Below the pieces are notes generated by a model. It was not told the origin of the DNA. It saw only the letters and a list, made by a program, of their open reading frames with translations, and ran no database searches. This document shows, in pieces, positions 54,059-63,108 of a DNA stretch of 64,000 nt. Numbering within the stretch: position 1 is the first letter of the stretch; the number at the start of each line of letters is the position of its first letter. Origin of the DNA: Agrobacterium tumefaciens str. B6. Lineage in GTDB: Bacteria > Pseudomonadota > Alphaproteobacteria > Rhizobiales > Rhizobiaceae. Where the stretch lies: positions 1-64,000 of the forward strand of contig NZ_LMVK01000049.1 in assembly GCF_001541315.1 (NCBI RefSeq), read 5' to 3'. Position numbers and translations under genes: made by a program.

Positions 54059-55318
54059 TCCATTGTCGGCCGTCTCGTTCAACGCGGGCAGCCGATCGTC
54101 AGCCTTCACCTTCTGCGCATCAAGTTTAGCCCGCAGCAGTGCCATGATCATCGGCCACGTTGAGAATTTACCATCACGGGCTCGATCTGTCAGGTTACGC
54201 AAGTATCCGCCTGCCGATCCAATCTGGTCGGCCTTCTGATAGATCGCCGCAAGCGTGATTGCCGCATGCTGCTCGCCCAGCTCATCGAGTGCTTCCCGCC
54301 AGGCGCTCTGGCTGATACCCAGCATCGGCCGAGCAAGTTCGACAGTCGCCAGAAAATCGCGCCAATGGCGGATTTCGCCACCCTGAGCCAGTTCCAGCAC
54401 GCTCGGGCAGGCATTCAGCACGATTCCTAATGGCAATTCCCGCTTCGGCAGGCTTCGCACGTTGTCGAATTCCTCAACCGTGCCGCCCGCTTCTGGTTTA
54501 TTTCCAAAGCCGTATTCAGATTCAGGTATAGAGTCTGGTTTTGAATTCTGTATGTGACGACCAAAATGGGACTCATTGGCGTCCTGAATCTGTGTTTTTG
54601 CGAAAGATTCCAAGACGTCACGGATTTCTATGTACAGCGCATGAAGACCGATGCAGATCTCCTCCACAAGCTGTCTTGGTGCGGAGCGTGGTAGCCTGCC
54701 GATAATCGCTTGATACACCTGCTGCACTCCGCACCAGTTGCCGGGAACGCCCTCTTCGATACCCGCATCGATCAACTTCACGATATCACGGCGTAACAGC
54801 GTCAGCCGCTCCTTCGCGACACGGAAGGCTTTCTTCTCAGCCTGGATCGCTTCGGCCATATCTCTGAATTCTTTGGCGCGCGCCACGATCGGAGACAGAT
54901 CGAAGCCGTAGGCCTGCTCGATTTCGCCACCCCTGCCCTTACGCGCGAAGCGTTTACCGTTCGGGCTATCGCGCCTGATGACCAGGCCGCACTCCACGAG
55001 AACTGCAAGATGCCGACGCAACGTCGTCGCCGGCATGCCATTGGCGCGTGCCGCTAGCTGTTCGTTGGATGGCCATACAATGATTTCACCATCGCCGGTA
55101 AGCGTTGTCTCGGGATGAAAGGTCAGCAAGGCATTGAGGATCGCAAGCGAGCGATCCGTTGCGCCGAGCAGTTCCCTCGCCTCCCGGATATTCTGGAACA
55201 CATGCCATTTATTTGCGGTAGCGTCAGGCGCCACGGCCTTTGCTGACATCTGACTTGAAATCTGGCCGAGAGTCATCGGCCGCCGCCCAAAGGGCGTCGT
55301 TGATAAATGCGTCTGCAT
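53999..55318 (-). CDS. repC: RepC, replication initiator of the repABC replicon
   Basis: A 439-residue initiator. The N-terminal winged-helix domain shows LAARANGMPATTLRRHLAVLVECGLV, with AYGFDLSPIVARAKEF next; the C-terminal domain has ISQSAWREALDELGEQHAAITLAAIYQ and SAGGYLRNLTDRA. RepC alone can drive replication, and the origin lies inside its gene in repABC plasmids. Third main gene of the operon; its expression is limited by the antisense RNA in the 206-bp gap upstream. Confidence 0.95.
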   Translation of the reverse strand: MQTHLSTTPFGRRPMTLGQISSQMSAKAVAPDATANKWHVFQNIREARELLGATDRSLAILNALLTFHPETTLTGDGEIIVWPSNEQLAARANGMPATTLRRHLAVLVECGLVIRRDSPNGKRFARKGRGGEIEQAYGFDLSPIVARAKEFRDMAEAIQAEKKAFRVAKERLTLLRRDIVKLIDAGIEEGVPGNWCGVQQVYQAIIGRLPRSAPRQLVEEICIGLHALYIEIRDVLESFAKTQIQDANESHFGRHIQNSKPDSIPESEYGFGNKPEAGGTVEEFDNVRSLPKRELPLGIVLNACPSVLELAQGGEIRHWRDFLATVELARPMLGISQSAWREALDELGEQHAAITLAAIYQKADQIGSAGGYLRNLTDRARDGKFSTWPMIMALLRAKLDAQKVKADDRLPALNETADNGSGLRASDALLRTLGKSRPK

Positions 55319-55384
55319 TTCCTTGTACCTTTGTTAGGCAAAAGAAATCAGCTCGTCGAAACGATACTTTCCCTCACGGGACTC

Positions 55385-55475
55385 TTGACTGGGATTCCTG
55401 AAAATGCGATTCTCTTAGCTGCGAGACTATAGAGAAGGTCTTCCGGAACGCCGTTTCGGGGGCCTTTTTCTTTTG
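55385..55475 (+). ncRNA. Antisense counter-transcribed RNA of repABC (RepE/incA)
   Basis: The repB-repC gap holds, on the strand opposite to the operon, TTGACT (55385-55390) as a possible -35 box, the conserved CTCTTAGCTGCGAGACTATAG core, and a hairpin (CCGGAAC GCC GTTTCGG, 55443-55459) followed by GGGCC and a T-rich tract. This is the position and form of the ctRNA that controls repC in repABC plasmids. The 5' end is approximate. Confidence 0.75.
55443..55474 (+). terminator. Intrinsic terminator of the repABC antisense RNA
   Basis: A 7-bp stem (CCGGAAC/GTTTCGG, one G-T pair) with a 3-base loop, then GGGCC and TTTTTCTTTT. Confidence 0.75.
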
Positions 55476-55524
55476 CGGTTCATTTCATCTCATCTGAGTG
55501 AACCTCGGATCGATGGAAATTGGG

Positions 55525-56535
55525 TTATTGGTCGAGCTTCTCCCCATCCGTTGTTTCTATGAATTGGGCATACAGACGGTCCAACTGGTCAGCAACGAAT
55601 TCGCCAAATGCAGGCACCAGTTTTTCGTCAAAAATCAAAGCCGTTCGTCCGGTATCTTTTTGGATTACAGCCGCCTTTTTACCTTTGGGCATGCTCCAAG
55701 CTTTCACGCTCTTTGAAGGTTTTACCGCAGGTTTCAAAACAGCCTTGAGAACAAGAGAAAAGCGGGTGTCGCTATCGGACGTCCGGAATAGCTCAGATTC
55801 AAGCACCCCACCAATTGCGTCCGCCGCTTTGGAGTTCGCGAGACCTTCTGCAAGTGCAACCCAACGCGACCGGCCAGCTTTTGACGCGGGACCTATTTGT
55901 GTAGCGAGATCCAGCGGTATAGCTTTGGCCACAGCTATATAGCGGCTAAGGTCGGCTTTGTCGGTCGATAGTGCCGCAATGACCGTTGGCCGATCAAACC
56001 CGGCCTCTTCAAGGCGCAGGGCAAAGAACGCCTTCTCAATGAAGGAGAGGTCGGCACGATCAAGATTCTCACGCCCCTGTGCCACGACCAGTTCGCGGTC
56101 CGTGAGATTTCGGACAATTGCGGAAACCTCTCTTCGTAGATTGGCGGCTGCGCGCAACCGCCGTCTGCCATACACGATTTGATATCGACCGGTGGTCTCA
56201 GGATGCGGGCGAACAAGGATTGGTACTTGCTGCCCATCCTGTGAAATGCTCGCTTCAAGTTGATCGAACTTCGGATCGACGTCAACGGGGAGGCGGTCCG
56301 TGATCTGCGACCCGTCAATCATGGACGGATCCAAAGACACGACGGTTTCACCCGCAGCCAATTGATCCTGCAACCGAGATGCGGCTTTTGCTCCCTCGGC
56401 CATCACTTGCAGCGAAGAACCCATCGCAGAGATCGCACCAGTCCGAACGCGAACGGCCGACTTATCGATGGATGGCCTTTCCGTCGAAGGTTGCTTCTTG
56501 AGAAACAGCGAGTCAATTGCGTCTTTACGGCTCAT
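55525..56535 (-). CDS. repB: RepB, ParB-type partition protein
   Basis: A 336-residue centromere-binding protein. ParB motifs: LEASISQDGQQVPILVRPHP, IVYGRRRLRAAANL and FIEKAFFALRLEEAGFDRPTV (helix-turn-helix). It binds the two parS palindromes just upstream, inside repD, and with RepA partitions the plasmid and represses the operon. The start is taken at ATG 56535 (MSRKDAIDSLFL, the family start); ATG 56568, with GAGGGG upstream, is also possible and would overlap repD. Confidence 0.93.
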   Translation of the reverse strand: MSRKDAIDSLFLKKQPSTERPSIDKSAVRVRTGAISAMGSSLQVMAEGAKAASRLQDQLAAGETVVSLDPSMIDGSQITDRLPVDVDPKFDQLEASISQDGQQVPILVRPHPETTGRYQIVYGRRRLRAAANLRREVSAIVRNLTDRELVVAQGRENLDRADLSFIEKAFFALRLEEAGFDRPTVIAALSTDKADLSRYIAVAKAIPLDLATQIGPASKAGRSRWVALAEGLANSKAADAIGGVLESELFRTSDSDTRFSLVLKAVLKPAVKPSKSVKAWSMPKGKKAAVIQKDTGRTALIFDEKLVPAFGEFVADQLDRLYAQFIETTDGEKLDQ

Positions 56536-56765
56536 GATAAAAGTCTCTTCGGTTTGGCGTTCTGCCATGGCCCCTCTGAAGCAAGCGCCGATCCGTTGGG
56601 AGCTCCCAACAGGACAATGTGACCGCGAACCGGCCAGCCAGCGTGGCCTTCCTCAAGTGAGTTCATATCTTCGCGGCATATCACCAGAGTGCTTCCCGAC
56701 TGGTCACTGAATAAACTTTGGTTGGGAGCTCCCAACAGCCGCACGATGGGAGAGATAGGTGTCAT
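56532..56765 (-). CDS. repD: RepD-like small protein spanning the parS sites
   Basis: A 77-residue frame between repA and repB. Its ATG overlaps the repA stop (TGATG) and its end overlaps the repB start. The two parS palindromes fall inside it and both encode LGAPN. A gene of this size and place (repD) is known in octopine-type Ti plasmids. No domain is recognised; its product may matter less than the DNA sites it carries. Confidence 0.65.
   Translation of the reverse strand: MTPISPIVRLLGAPNQSLFSDQSGSTLVICREDMNSLEEGHAGWPVRGHIVLLGAPNGSALASEGPWQNAKPKRLLS
56597..56612. promoter_or_regulatory. parS site 1
   Basis: GTTGGGAGCTCCCAAC, a perfect 16-bp palindrome of the form GTTnnnnGCnnnnAAC typical of repABC partition sites, within repD. 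Confidence 0.85.
56721..56736. promoter_or_regulatory. parS site 2
   Basis: An exact second copy of GTTGGGAGCTCCCAAC, 124 bp from the first. Two sites between repA and repB are what is described for octopine-type Ti plasmids. Confidence 0.85.
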
Positions 56766-58000
56766 CAGGCCCTTCCCCACGCCGCCTTGATCAACGCTTC
56801 GATCTCTGCGTTCACCGCATCGAGCGACTCCATGGCCCGGTCGTAAGTTGAACGGGTCAGGTTTTCTCTCCCGATCTCGTACAGAGTCTGCTTAGTTAAA
56901 CCCGCATCAGACACGGCGGCGGACTTGACCATAGGATTTGTGAGAACATGGTCCTCAAACATGTTTCGAAGGAGCGCAGCGACTTTCGTTTGCGGAGCAT
57001 CTTGAGGCTCATAGCGCGTCAAAAGATAACGTATAAAGTCGTATTGAAGATTCCCTCCCGCCTCTCTCACCACGCCAAGAAGGTCACGGGTCATGAGCAG
57101 AAACTGACTCATTGACGCAATATCCAGCATTTGCGGGTGCACCGTAACCACCATTGCTGTCGCAGCACATAACCCGCTGAGAGTCAGAAACCCGAGCTGA
57201 GGAGGGCAGTCGATAACCACGACATCGTAATCGTCGCCTACCTCGTCAAAGGCTTGAGCCACGCGTGTGAAGAACAAACCGTCGCGGCCGCCTCGATCAC
57301 TCAAGGCCTTTGGTGTCGTGTGCTCAAACTCCATGAGCTCGAGATTTCCGGGTACAAGATGCAGGCCATCAAAATATGTCGGACGGATCACGTCTCGCAA
57401 CGGACGTCGAGTATCGTCATAACGAATAGCGGCGTAAAGCGTCTCATTCGCGCCTACATCCGTTTCCGGCAGAACGCCGAGGAGTGCTGACAAACTGGCC
57501 TGCGGATCGAGGTCAACGGCTAGGACCCTATATCCTTGCAACGCAAGATACTGTGCAAGGTGAGCCGAAGTCGTCGTCTTCCCAGATCCACCTTTGAAGT
57601 TGGTCACTGCGATGACTTGCAAATGCTCAGAACCTCTACGATGAGGTACAAACTCGATGCTTTCACGTCCCCGCGTCGAACGGGCAAGCATGCCGCGGAT
57701 CTCATTTATCTGGCCGAGCGTGTAAAAGCGCCTTCCGTTACTGGCGAGCTCAGGCTGCGGCCCTTCGCCCGCCAACGTCATTTTCCGAAGAGTCGAGTCG
57801 GATATCTTCATGAGGCGTGCGGCCTCACCTGACGTAAATTTGCGAAGCGTTTTGTGCGAAGTGGGCGGGAACAGCGCCTCACTCATCGCTTGAAGCTGCG
57901 AACTTAGCTGTTCTGCATGCTCGCCGATGGTTACATCGACCGACGGGCGATCATTCCTGGATATGGCAGCGGCTTTGCTCACGATAGATTCTCTTGTCAC
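56765..58000 (-). CDS. repA: RepA, ParA-type partition ATPase
   Basis: A 411-residue partition ATPase and autorepressor. An N-terminal winged-helix/MerR-like segment (KFTSGEAARLMKISDSTLRKM) precedes the deviant Walker A KGGSGKTTTSAH, switch region DLDPQASLSALLG and DVVVIDCPPQLGFLTL. The start is GTG at 58000. The operon promoter region, with two TraR-type tra boxes, lies between repA and traI. Confidence 0.95.
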   Translation of the reverse strand: MTRESIVSKAAAISRNDRPSVDVTIGEHAEQLSSQLQAMSEALFPPTSHKTLRKFTSGEAARLMKISDSTLRKMTLAGEGPQPELASNGRRFYTLGQINEIRGMLARSTRGRESIEFVPHRRGSEHLQVIAVTNFKGGSGKTTTSAHLAQYLALQGYRVLAVDLDPQASLSALLGVLPETDVGANETLYAAIRYDDTRRPLRDVIRPTYFDGLHLVPGNLELMEFEHTTPKALSDRGGRDGLFFTRVAQAFDEVGDDYDVVVIDCPPQLGFLTLSGLCAATAMVVTVHPQMLDIASMSQFLLMTRDLLGVVREAGGNLQYDFIRYLLTRYEPQDAPQTKVAALLRNMFEDHVLTNPMVKSAAVSDAGLTKQTLYEIGRENLTRSTYDRAMESLDAVNAEIEALIKAAWGRA

Positions 58001-58178
58001 GGTTAATTAGCGCATACGGCAATTTTTCCGTGACGATTACCGAATGTTGGTCTGGTTGCAAGCCGTTTTTGGTTAATGGAAGGTTAACCGAGCTACAACC
58101 GAAATTACCTCAAAAAAGGATTCTTGATGTCTTATCTGCTGGTTAGGCCAATTTTATTCGTCAATAATAAGTAACGCG

Positions 58179-58196
58179 AAGTGCAGATTTGCACAT
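58179..58196. promoter_or_regulatory. tra box (repA-proximal)
   Basis: AAGTGCAGATTTGCACAT, one of two TraR-binding-site matches between repA and traI (18-bp dyad). TraR with acyl-homoserine lactone activates repABC from this region in octopine-type plasmids. Confidence 0.85.
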
Positions 58197-58266
58197 GAAA
58201 TCAACGCTGCACGAGATCGATTGCACGCGCAAATCGCTTTTTGAAGACTGACTCAGTAGAATCACT

Positions 58267-58284
58267 ACGTGCAGATCTGCACAT
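58267..58284. promoter_or_regulatory. tra box (traI-proximal)
   Basis: ACGTGCAGATCTGCACAT, a near-perfect TraR dyad, 59 bp before the traI start; it should control the traI-trb operon and, divergently, repABC. Confidence 0.9.
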
Positions 58285-58342
58285 AGCCACACCCTGAATG
58301 AGATGTTTTCTCTCCGCATCGTTTCTTGTTGCGGAGATCAAC

Positions 58343-58981
58343 ATGCTGATTCTGACCGTCTCGCCCGACCAATACCAACACCAGAACAGTTACCTCAAGC
58401 AAATGCACCGGCTTCGAGCCGAAGTGTTTGGAAACCGTCTGAAATGGGATGTCGCAATAGAGGACGGCGGCGAACGGGATCAATACGACGAGCTCAGCCC
58501 GACCTACATTCTCGCGACGTTCGGTGGGCAGAGGGTGGTCGGCTGCGCACGGCTTCTTCCCGCATCAGGACCGACCATGCTGGAGCGGACGTTTCCGCAA
58601 TTGCTGGCAACCGGCTCCCTCAGCGCAACCACGGCAATGATCGAAAGCTCACGCTTCTGCGTCGACACGACATTGCCGACCGGGAGGGCAGGGAGGCAAC
58701 TGCATCTCGCGACGCTCACCATGTTCGCCGGCATCATCGAATGGTCGATGGCAAACGGCTACGACGAAATTGTCACGGCAACCGATCTTCGCTTCGAACG
58801 CATCTTGAAGCGCGCCGGTTGGCCGATGACGCGACTGGGCGAACCCGTCGCGATTGGCAACACCGTCGCCGTCGCCGGACATTTGCCCGCCGACCGAAAA
58901 AGCTTCGAACGGGTCTGCCCGCCGGGATACCGTTCGATTATCGCTGACGATAACGGCCGCCCGTTGAGGAGTGCGGCGTGA
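58343..58981 (+). CDS. traI: TraI, acyl-homoserine-lactone synthase
   Basis: A 212-residue LuxI-family enzyme making the conjugation signal (3-oxo-octanoyl-homoserine lactone in Ti plasmids) from S-adenosylmethionine and acyl-ACP. Family motifs: LRAEVFGNRLKWDV, DQYDELSPTYILA, VVGCARLLP and ESSRFCVD. ATG 58343 has GCGGAGA upstream and gives the known length; the frame opens at 58298. It is preceded by a tra box, so TraR-lactone gives positive feedback. First gene of the trb operon. Confidence 0.95.
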   Translation: MLILTVSPDQYQHQNSYLKQMHRLRAEVFGNRLKWDVAIEDGGERDQYDELSPTYILATFGGQRVVGCARLLPASGPTMLERTFPQLLATGSLSATTAMIESSRFCVDTTLPTGRAGRQLHLATLTMFAGIIEWSMANGYDEIVTATDLRFERILKRAGWPMTRLGEPVAIGNTVAVAGHLPADRKSFERVCPPGYRSIIADDNGRPLRSAA

Positions 58982-59949
58982 CCCAGCTTCGCTCCCATCC
59001 GCGCCTTGTCCGCAAACTCCAGGACTCACTCGGCGACCAGCTCTGTGTCGCCCTTGACGATGCGACGGTGGTCGAGATCATGCTCAATCCCGATGGTAGA
59101 CTGTTTATCGAGCGGCTCGGGCACGGCGTAGTAGCCGCTGGCGCAATGACGCCCGCCGCCGCCGAAGTCGTGATCGGCAGCGTCGCCCACGCCCTGCAGT
59201 CCGAGGCTGACGACGAGCGGCCCATCATATCCGGCGAATTGCCGATCGGCGGCCACCGTTTCGAAGGTCTGTTGCCGCCGATTGTATCCGGGCCGGCATT
59301 TACGATTCGGCGCAGGGCATCGCGCCTCATACCTCTCGACGATTATGTGACATCGAAAGTGATGACCGAAGCGCAAGCCTCCGCCATCCGCAGCGCAATC
59401 GATTCCCGCATGAACATAGTCATCTCCGGTGGAACCGGTTCGGGCAAGACGACGCTTGCCAATGCCATCATTGCCGAGATCGTCACGGCAGCTCCGGACG
59501 ATCGCTTGGTCATTCTGGAAGACACCGCCGAAATCCAGTGCGCCGCCGAGAACGCCGTCTCACTGCATACCAGCGATACGGTCGACATGGCTCGCCTCCT
59601 CAAGAGTACGATGCGCCTGCGTCCCGACCGCATCATTGTCGGGGAGGGCCGGGACGGCGCCGCACTGACCCTGCTGAAGGCCTGGAACACCGGCCATCCC
59701 GGCGGTGTCACCACGATCCATTCCAACACCGCGTTGTCGGCGCTGCGTCGGCTGGAGCAACTGACGGCGGAAGCCAGCCAGCAGCTGATGCAGGAGGTGA
59801 TCGGCGAAGCCGTCGATCTCATCGTCTCCATCGAACGCTCGGGGAAGGGGAGGCGGGTCCGCGAGGTCATCCATATCGAAGGATACCGCAACAACCACTA
59901 CCAGACCGAACATTACGCCCAGATCGAAGAGGACAGCCATGTCGCTTAA
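58978..59949 (+). CDS. trbB: TrbB, conjugation ATPase (VirB11-like)
   Basis: A 323-residue cytoplasmic ATPase of the Trb mating-pair system, homologous to VirB11 at 4511-5542. Walker [10 protein letters not shown], Asp box LVILEDTAE, His box [12 protein letters not shown]. The usual GEVRD near the Walker B region reads GEGRDG here (a Gly in place of a hydrophobic residue), a change worth noting. GTG start at 58978 overlaps the traI stop (GTGA). Confidence 0.93.
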   Translation: MTQLRSHPRLVRKLQDSLGDQLCVALDDATVVEIMLNPDGRLFIERLGHGVVAAGAMTPAAAEVVIGSVAHALQSEADDERPIISGELPIGGHRFEGLLPPIVSGPAFTIRRRASRLIPLDDYVTSKVMTEAQASAIRSAIDSRMNIVISGGTGSGKTTLANAIIAEIVTAAPDDRLVILEDTAEIQCAAENAVSLHTSDTVDMARLLKSTMRLRPDRIIVGEGRDGAALTLLKAWNTGHPGGVTTIHSNTALSALRRLEQLTAEASQQLMQEVIGEAVDLIVSIERSGKGRRVREVIHIEGYRNNHYQTEHYAQIEEDSHVA

Positions 59950-60343
59950 AACCCATCATACCCCGATATTCACGGCACTGGCCCTCGTCGCGCTCGGCTC
60001 CCTGGATGGGGCACTGGCATCTTCCGGTGGCGGCAGCCTTCCCTGGGAATCGCCACTGCAGCAAATCCAACAGTCGATCACCGGTCCCGTCGCCGGCTTC
60101 ATCGCGCTTGCCGCCGTCGCCATCGCTGGTGCGATGCTGATCTTCGGCGGGGGGCTGAACGGCTTTGCCCGACGGCTTTGCTACGTCGCGCTGGTTGGTG
60201 GCGTCCTGCTCGGCGCCACCCAGATCGTCGCCCTATTCGGTGCGACAGGGGCGTCGATCGGTGAGCTTCATTCGCAGGTTGACCCGTTTGGGTACTCCCC
60301 CTCCCCCAAGCTGATTGAAAGAGGGGAGGGGGCTCATGGCTGA
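59939..60343 (+). CDS. trbC: TrbC, conjugative pilin precursor
   Basis: A 134-residue propilin. A signal segment ([17 protein letters not shown]) is followed by the mature pilin with two hydrophobic helices ([21 protein letters not shown] and [21 protein letters not shown]). The last ~20 residues ([15 protein letters not shown]) are encoded by a 10-bp inverted repeat region. It overlaps trbB by 11 bp and trbD by 8 bp. Confidence 0.9.
   Translation: MSLKTHHTPIFTALALVALGSLDGALASSGGGSLPWESPLQQIQQSITGPVAGFIALAAVAIAGAMLIFGGGLNGFARRLCYVALVGGVLLGATQIVALFGATGASIGELHSQVDPFGYSPSPKLIERGEGAHG
60297..60332. repeat. 10-bp inverted repeat at the trbC end, over the trbD ribosome site
   Basis: CCCCCTCCCC (60297-60306) and GGGGAGGGGG (60323-60332) are perfect complements 16 bp apart. 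The right arm is the Shine-Dalgarno region of trbD (ATG 60336), so a hairpin could limit trbD translation. It may also be a relic of the GC-rich palindromic repeats common in rhizobia. Confidence 0.55.
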
Positions 60344-60635
60344 ATCTGGCTCGGCTCTCGTGAGGTCGCGGGTTCACAGGGCGCTATCACGTCCGAACCT
60401 GCTGATGGGTGCCGATCGTGAGCTGGTACTATTGACGGCGCTGGCCGCCATCATCCTGATCTTCGTGGTGCTGACCTGGTACGCCGCGCTATTCGGGATC
60501 GCGATCTGGCTGATCGTGGTTGGGGCGCTTCGCACGATGGCGAAAGCCGACCCGTTGATGCGGCGGGTCTATATCAGGCACATCTCCTACAAAAACTTCT
60601 ACCGGGCGACATCGTCGCCATGGCGCAAATTCTGA
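60336..60635 (+). CDS. trbD: TrbD, inner-membrane conjugation protein (VirB3-like)
   Basis: A 99-residue protein with a hydrophobic hairpin ([19 protein letters not shown], then [17 protein letters not shown]) and the conserved end [19 protein letters not shown]. Start ATG 60336, inside the trbC end. It partners the TrbE ATPase, as VirB3 does VirB4. Confidence 0.9.
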   Translation: MAESGSALVRSRVHRALSRPNLLMGADRELVLLTALAAIILIFVVLTWYAALFGIAIWLIVVGALRTMAKADPLMRRVYIRHISYKNFYRATSSPWRKF

Positions 60636-60645
60636 AGGGGTCGAG

Positions 60646-63108
60646 ATGGTTGCCCTCAAATCCTTCCGTCATTCCGGACCATCCTTCGCCGATCTCGTGC
60701 CCTATGCCGGCCTGGTCGATAACGGCGTCATCCTGCTGAAGGACGGCTCGCTGATGGCCGGCTGGTATTTTGCCGGCCCTGACAGCGAAAGCTCGACGGA
60801 CGCCGAGCGCAACGATGTCTCCCGCCAGATCAATGCGATCCTGTCACGACTCGGCTCCGGCTGGATGATTCAGGTCGAGGCCGTCAGGGTGCCGACAGCA
60901 GATTACCCCAAAGAATCCGACTGCCATTTTCCTGATCTCGTCACCCGCGCTATCGATGCGGAACGACGGGCACATTTTCAGAAGGAAAGAGGGCATTTCG
61001 AGAGCCGGCATGCGCTGATCCTGACCTGGCGGCCGCCGGAGCCTCGCCGCTCCGGCCTGACCCGCTATATCTATTCGGACACCGCCAGCCGCTCCGCCAC
61101 CTATGCCGATAAGGCGCTGGAGAGCTTTTCGACATCGATCCGTGAGGTCGAGCAGTATCTCGCCAATGTCGTGTCCATCCGCCGAATGATGACACGCGAG
61201 ACGTCGGAGCGCGGCGGCTTTCGTGTTGCCCGCTATGACGAGCTCTTCCAGTTCATCCGCTTTTGCGTCACCGGCGAGAACCATCCGGTGCGCCTGCCGG
61301 AAATTCCCATGTATCTCGACTGGCTGGTGACTGCGGAACTCCAGCACGGGCTGACGCCGCTCATCGAGAATCGCTTTCTTGGCGTCGTCGCGATCGACGG
61401 GCTGCCGGCGGAAAGCTGGCCCGGCATTCTCAACGCGCTCGACCTCATGCCGCTGACCTATCGATGGTCGTCGCGTTTCGTCTTTCTGGACGCGGAGGAA
61501 GCGCGGGCAAATCTCGAACGCACCCGAAAGAAATGGCAACAAAAGGTGCGGCCCTTCTTCGACCAGCTGTTCCAGACGCAATCGCGATCGCTCGATCAGG
61601 ACGCCATGATGATGGTGGCCGAGACCGAGGACGCAATCGCAGAGGCCTCTTCGCAACTCGTGGCCTACGGCTATTACACGCCGGTCATCGTCCTGTTCGA
61701 GGAAGATCAGGCACGCCTGCAGGAGAAGTGCGAGGCGGTCCGCCGTCTGATCCAGGCGGAAGGCTTTGGCGCCCGCATCGAGACACTCAATGCGACCGAC
61801 GCCTTCCTCGGCAGTCTTCCAGGCGTTTCCTATGCCAATATCCGCGAGCCGCTGATCAATACACGCAATCTCGCTGATCTCATTCCCCTCAATTCGGTCT
61901 GGTCCGGAAGCGCGGTCGCACCGTGCCCCTTTTATCCGCCAGCCTCACCGCCACTGATGCAGGTGGCGTCGGGTTCGACCCCATTTCGGCTGAACCTGCA
62001 TGTCGACGATGTTGGTCATACGCTGATCTTCGGTCCGACCGGATCCGGCAAATCCACCTTGTTGTCGCTGATCGCTGCGCAGTTCCGCCGTTATTCCGGT
62101 GCGCAAATCTTCGCATTCGATAAGGGCGGCTCGATGTTACCGCTGACGCTTGGGATCGATGGCGATCATTACCAGATCGGCGGAGATGCGACCGAAGGAG
62201 GGGACGGGAAGGCACTGTCGTTCTGCCCGCTCGCAGACCTCACGACCGACGGCGACCGCGCCTTCGCGGCCGAATGGATCGAGATGCTCGTTGCGCTGCA
62301 GGGCGTGACGATCACGCCCGACTATCGCAACGCCATCTCCCGACAGGTCGGGCTGATGGCGGAATCACGCGGGAGGTCGCTATCGGACTTCGTGTCGGGC
62401 GTGCAGATGCGCGAGATCAAGGATGCGCTGCATCACTACACTGTCGACGGGCCGATGGGCCAGCTTCTCGACGCCGAGGAAGACGGTCTGGCGCTGGGCA
62501 GCTTCCAGTGCTTCGAAATCGAGGAGCTTATGAACATGGGCGAGCGCAATCTCGTGCCCGTGCTCACCTATCTGTTCCGCCGCATCGAAAAGCGCCTGAC
62601 CGGCGCACCCAGCCTGATCATTCTGGACGAAGCCTGGCTAATGCTCGGCCATCCAGTTTTCCGCGACAAGATCCGCGAATGGTTGAAGGTGCTGCGCAAG
62701 GCCAACTGCGCCGTCGTTCTTGCCACGCAGTCGATCTCGGACGCCGAACGCTCCGGCATCATCGACGTCCTGAAGGAGAGCTGCCCGACCAAAATTTGCC
62801 TGCCGAACGGGGCGGCCCGAGAGCCGGGCACGAGGGAATTCTACGAGCGCATCGGCTTCAACGAGCGCCAGATCGAGATCGTCGCGACCGCCATTCCGAA
62901 GCGAGATTATTACGTCGTCTCGCCGGAGGGCCGTCGTCTCTTCGACATGGCGCTAGGACCAGTAGCGCTCTCCTTCGTCGGAGCGTCCGGCAAGGAAGAT
63001 CTGAAGCGCATCCGCGCGCTTCATTCAGAACACGGGGCCGCATGGCCTCTTCAATGGCTCCAGCAAAGGGGGATCGCCCATGCCGATACACTCTTCCCGG
63101 CCGACTAG
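60646..63108 (+). CDS. trbE: TrbE, conjugation ATPase (VirB4-like)
   Basis: An 820-residue ATPase of the conjugative transfer system. The N-terminal CagE/TrbE/VirB4 domain includes SFADLVPYAGLVDNGVILLKDG; the C-terminal RecA-like domain has Walker A GPTGSGKST, AFDKGGSMLPL, Walker B LIILDEAWLML and ATQSISDAERSG. The start follows trbD by 10 bp and the end overlaps trbJ by 29 bp. It appears intact. Confidence 0.95.
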   Translation: MVALKSFRHSGPSFADLVPYAGLVDNGVILLKDGSLMAGWYFAGPDSESSTDAERNDVSRQINAILSRLGSGWMIQVEAVRVPTADYPKESDCHFPDLVTRAIDAERRAHFQKERGHFESRHALILTWRPPEPRRSGLTRYIYSDTASRSATYADKALESFSTSIREVEQYLANVVSIRRMMTRETSERGGFRVARYDELFQFIRFCVTGENHPVRLPEIPMYLDWLVTAELQHGLTPLIENRFLGVVAIDGLPAESWPGILNALDLMPLTYRWSSRFVFLDAEEARANLERTRKKWQQKVRPFFDQLFQTQSRSLDQDAMMMVAETEDAIAEASSQLVAYGYYTPVIVLFEEDQARLQEKCEAVRRLIQAEGFGARIETLNATDAFLGSLPGVSYANIREPLINTRNLADLIPLNSVWSGSAVAPCPFYPPASPPLMQVASGSTPFRLNLHVDDVGHTLIFGPTGSGKSTLLSLIAAQFRRYSGAQIFAFDKGGSMLPLTLGIDGDHYQIGGDATEGGDGKALSFCPLADLTTDGDRAFAAEWIEMLVALQGVTITPDYRNAISRQVGLMAESRGRSLSDFVSGVQMREIKDALHHYTVDGPMGQLLDAEEDGLALGSFQCFEIEELMNMGERNLVPVLTYLFRRIEKRLTGAPSLIILDEAWLMLGHPVFRDKIREWLKVLRKANCAVVLATQSISDAERSGIIDVLKESCPTKICLPNGAAREPGTREFYERIGFNERQIEIVATAIPKRDYYVVSPEGRRLFDMALGPVALSFVGASGKEDLKRIRALHSEHGAAWPLQWLQQRGIAHADTLFPAD

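Noticed and set aside
61263..61877. 204-codon frame within trbE
   Set aside because: Alternative-frame shadow of trbE.
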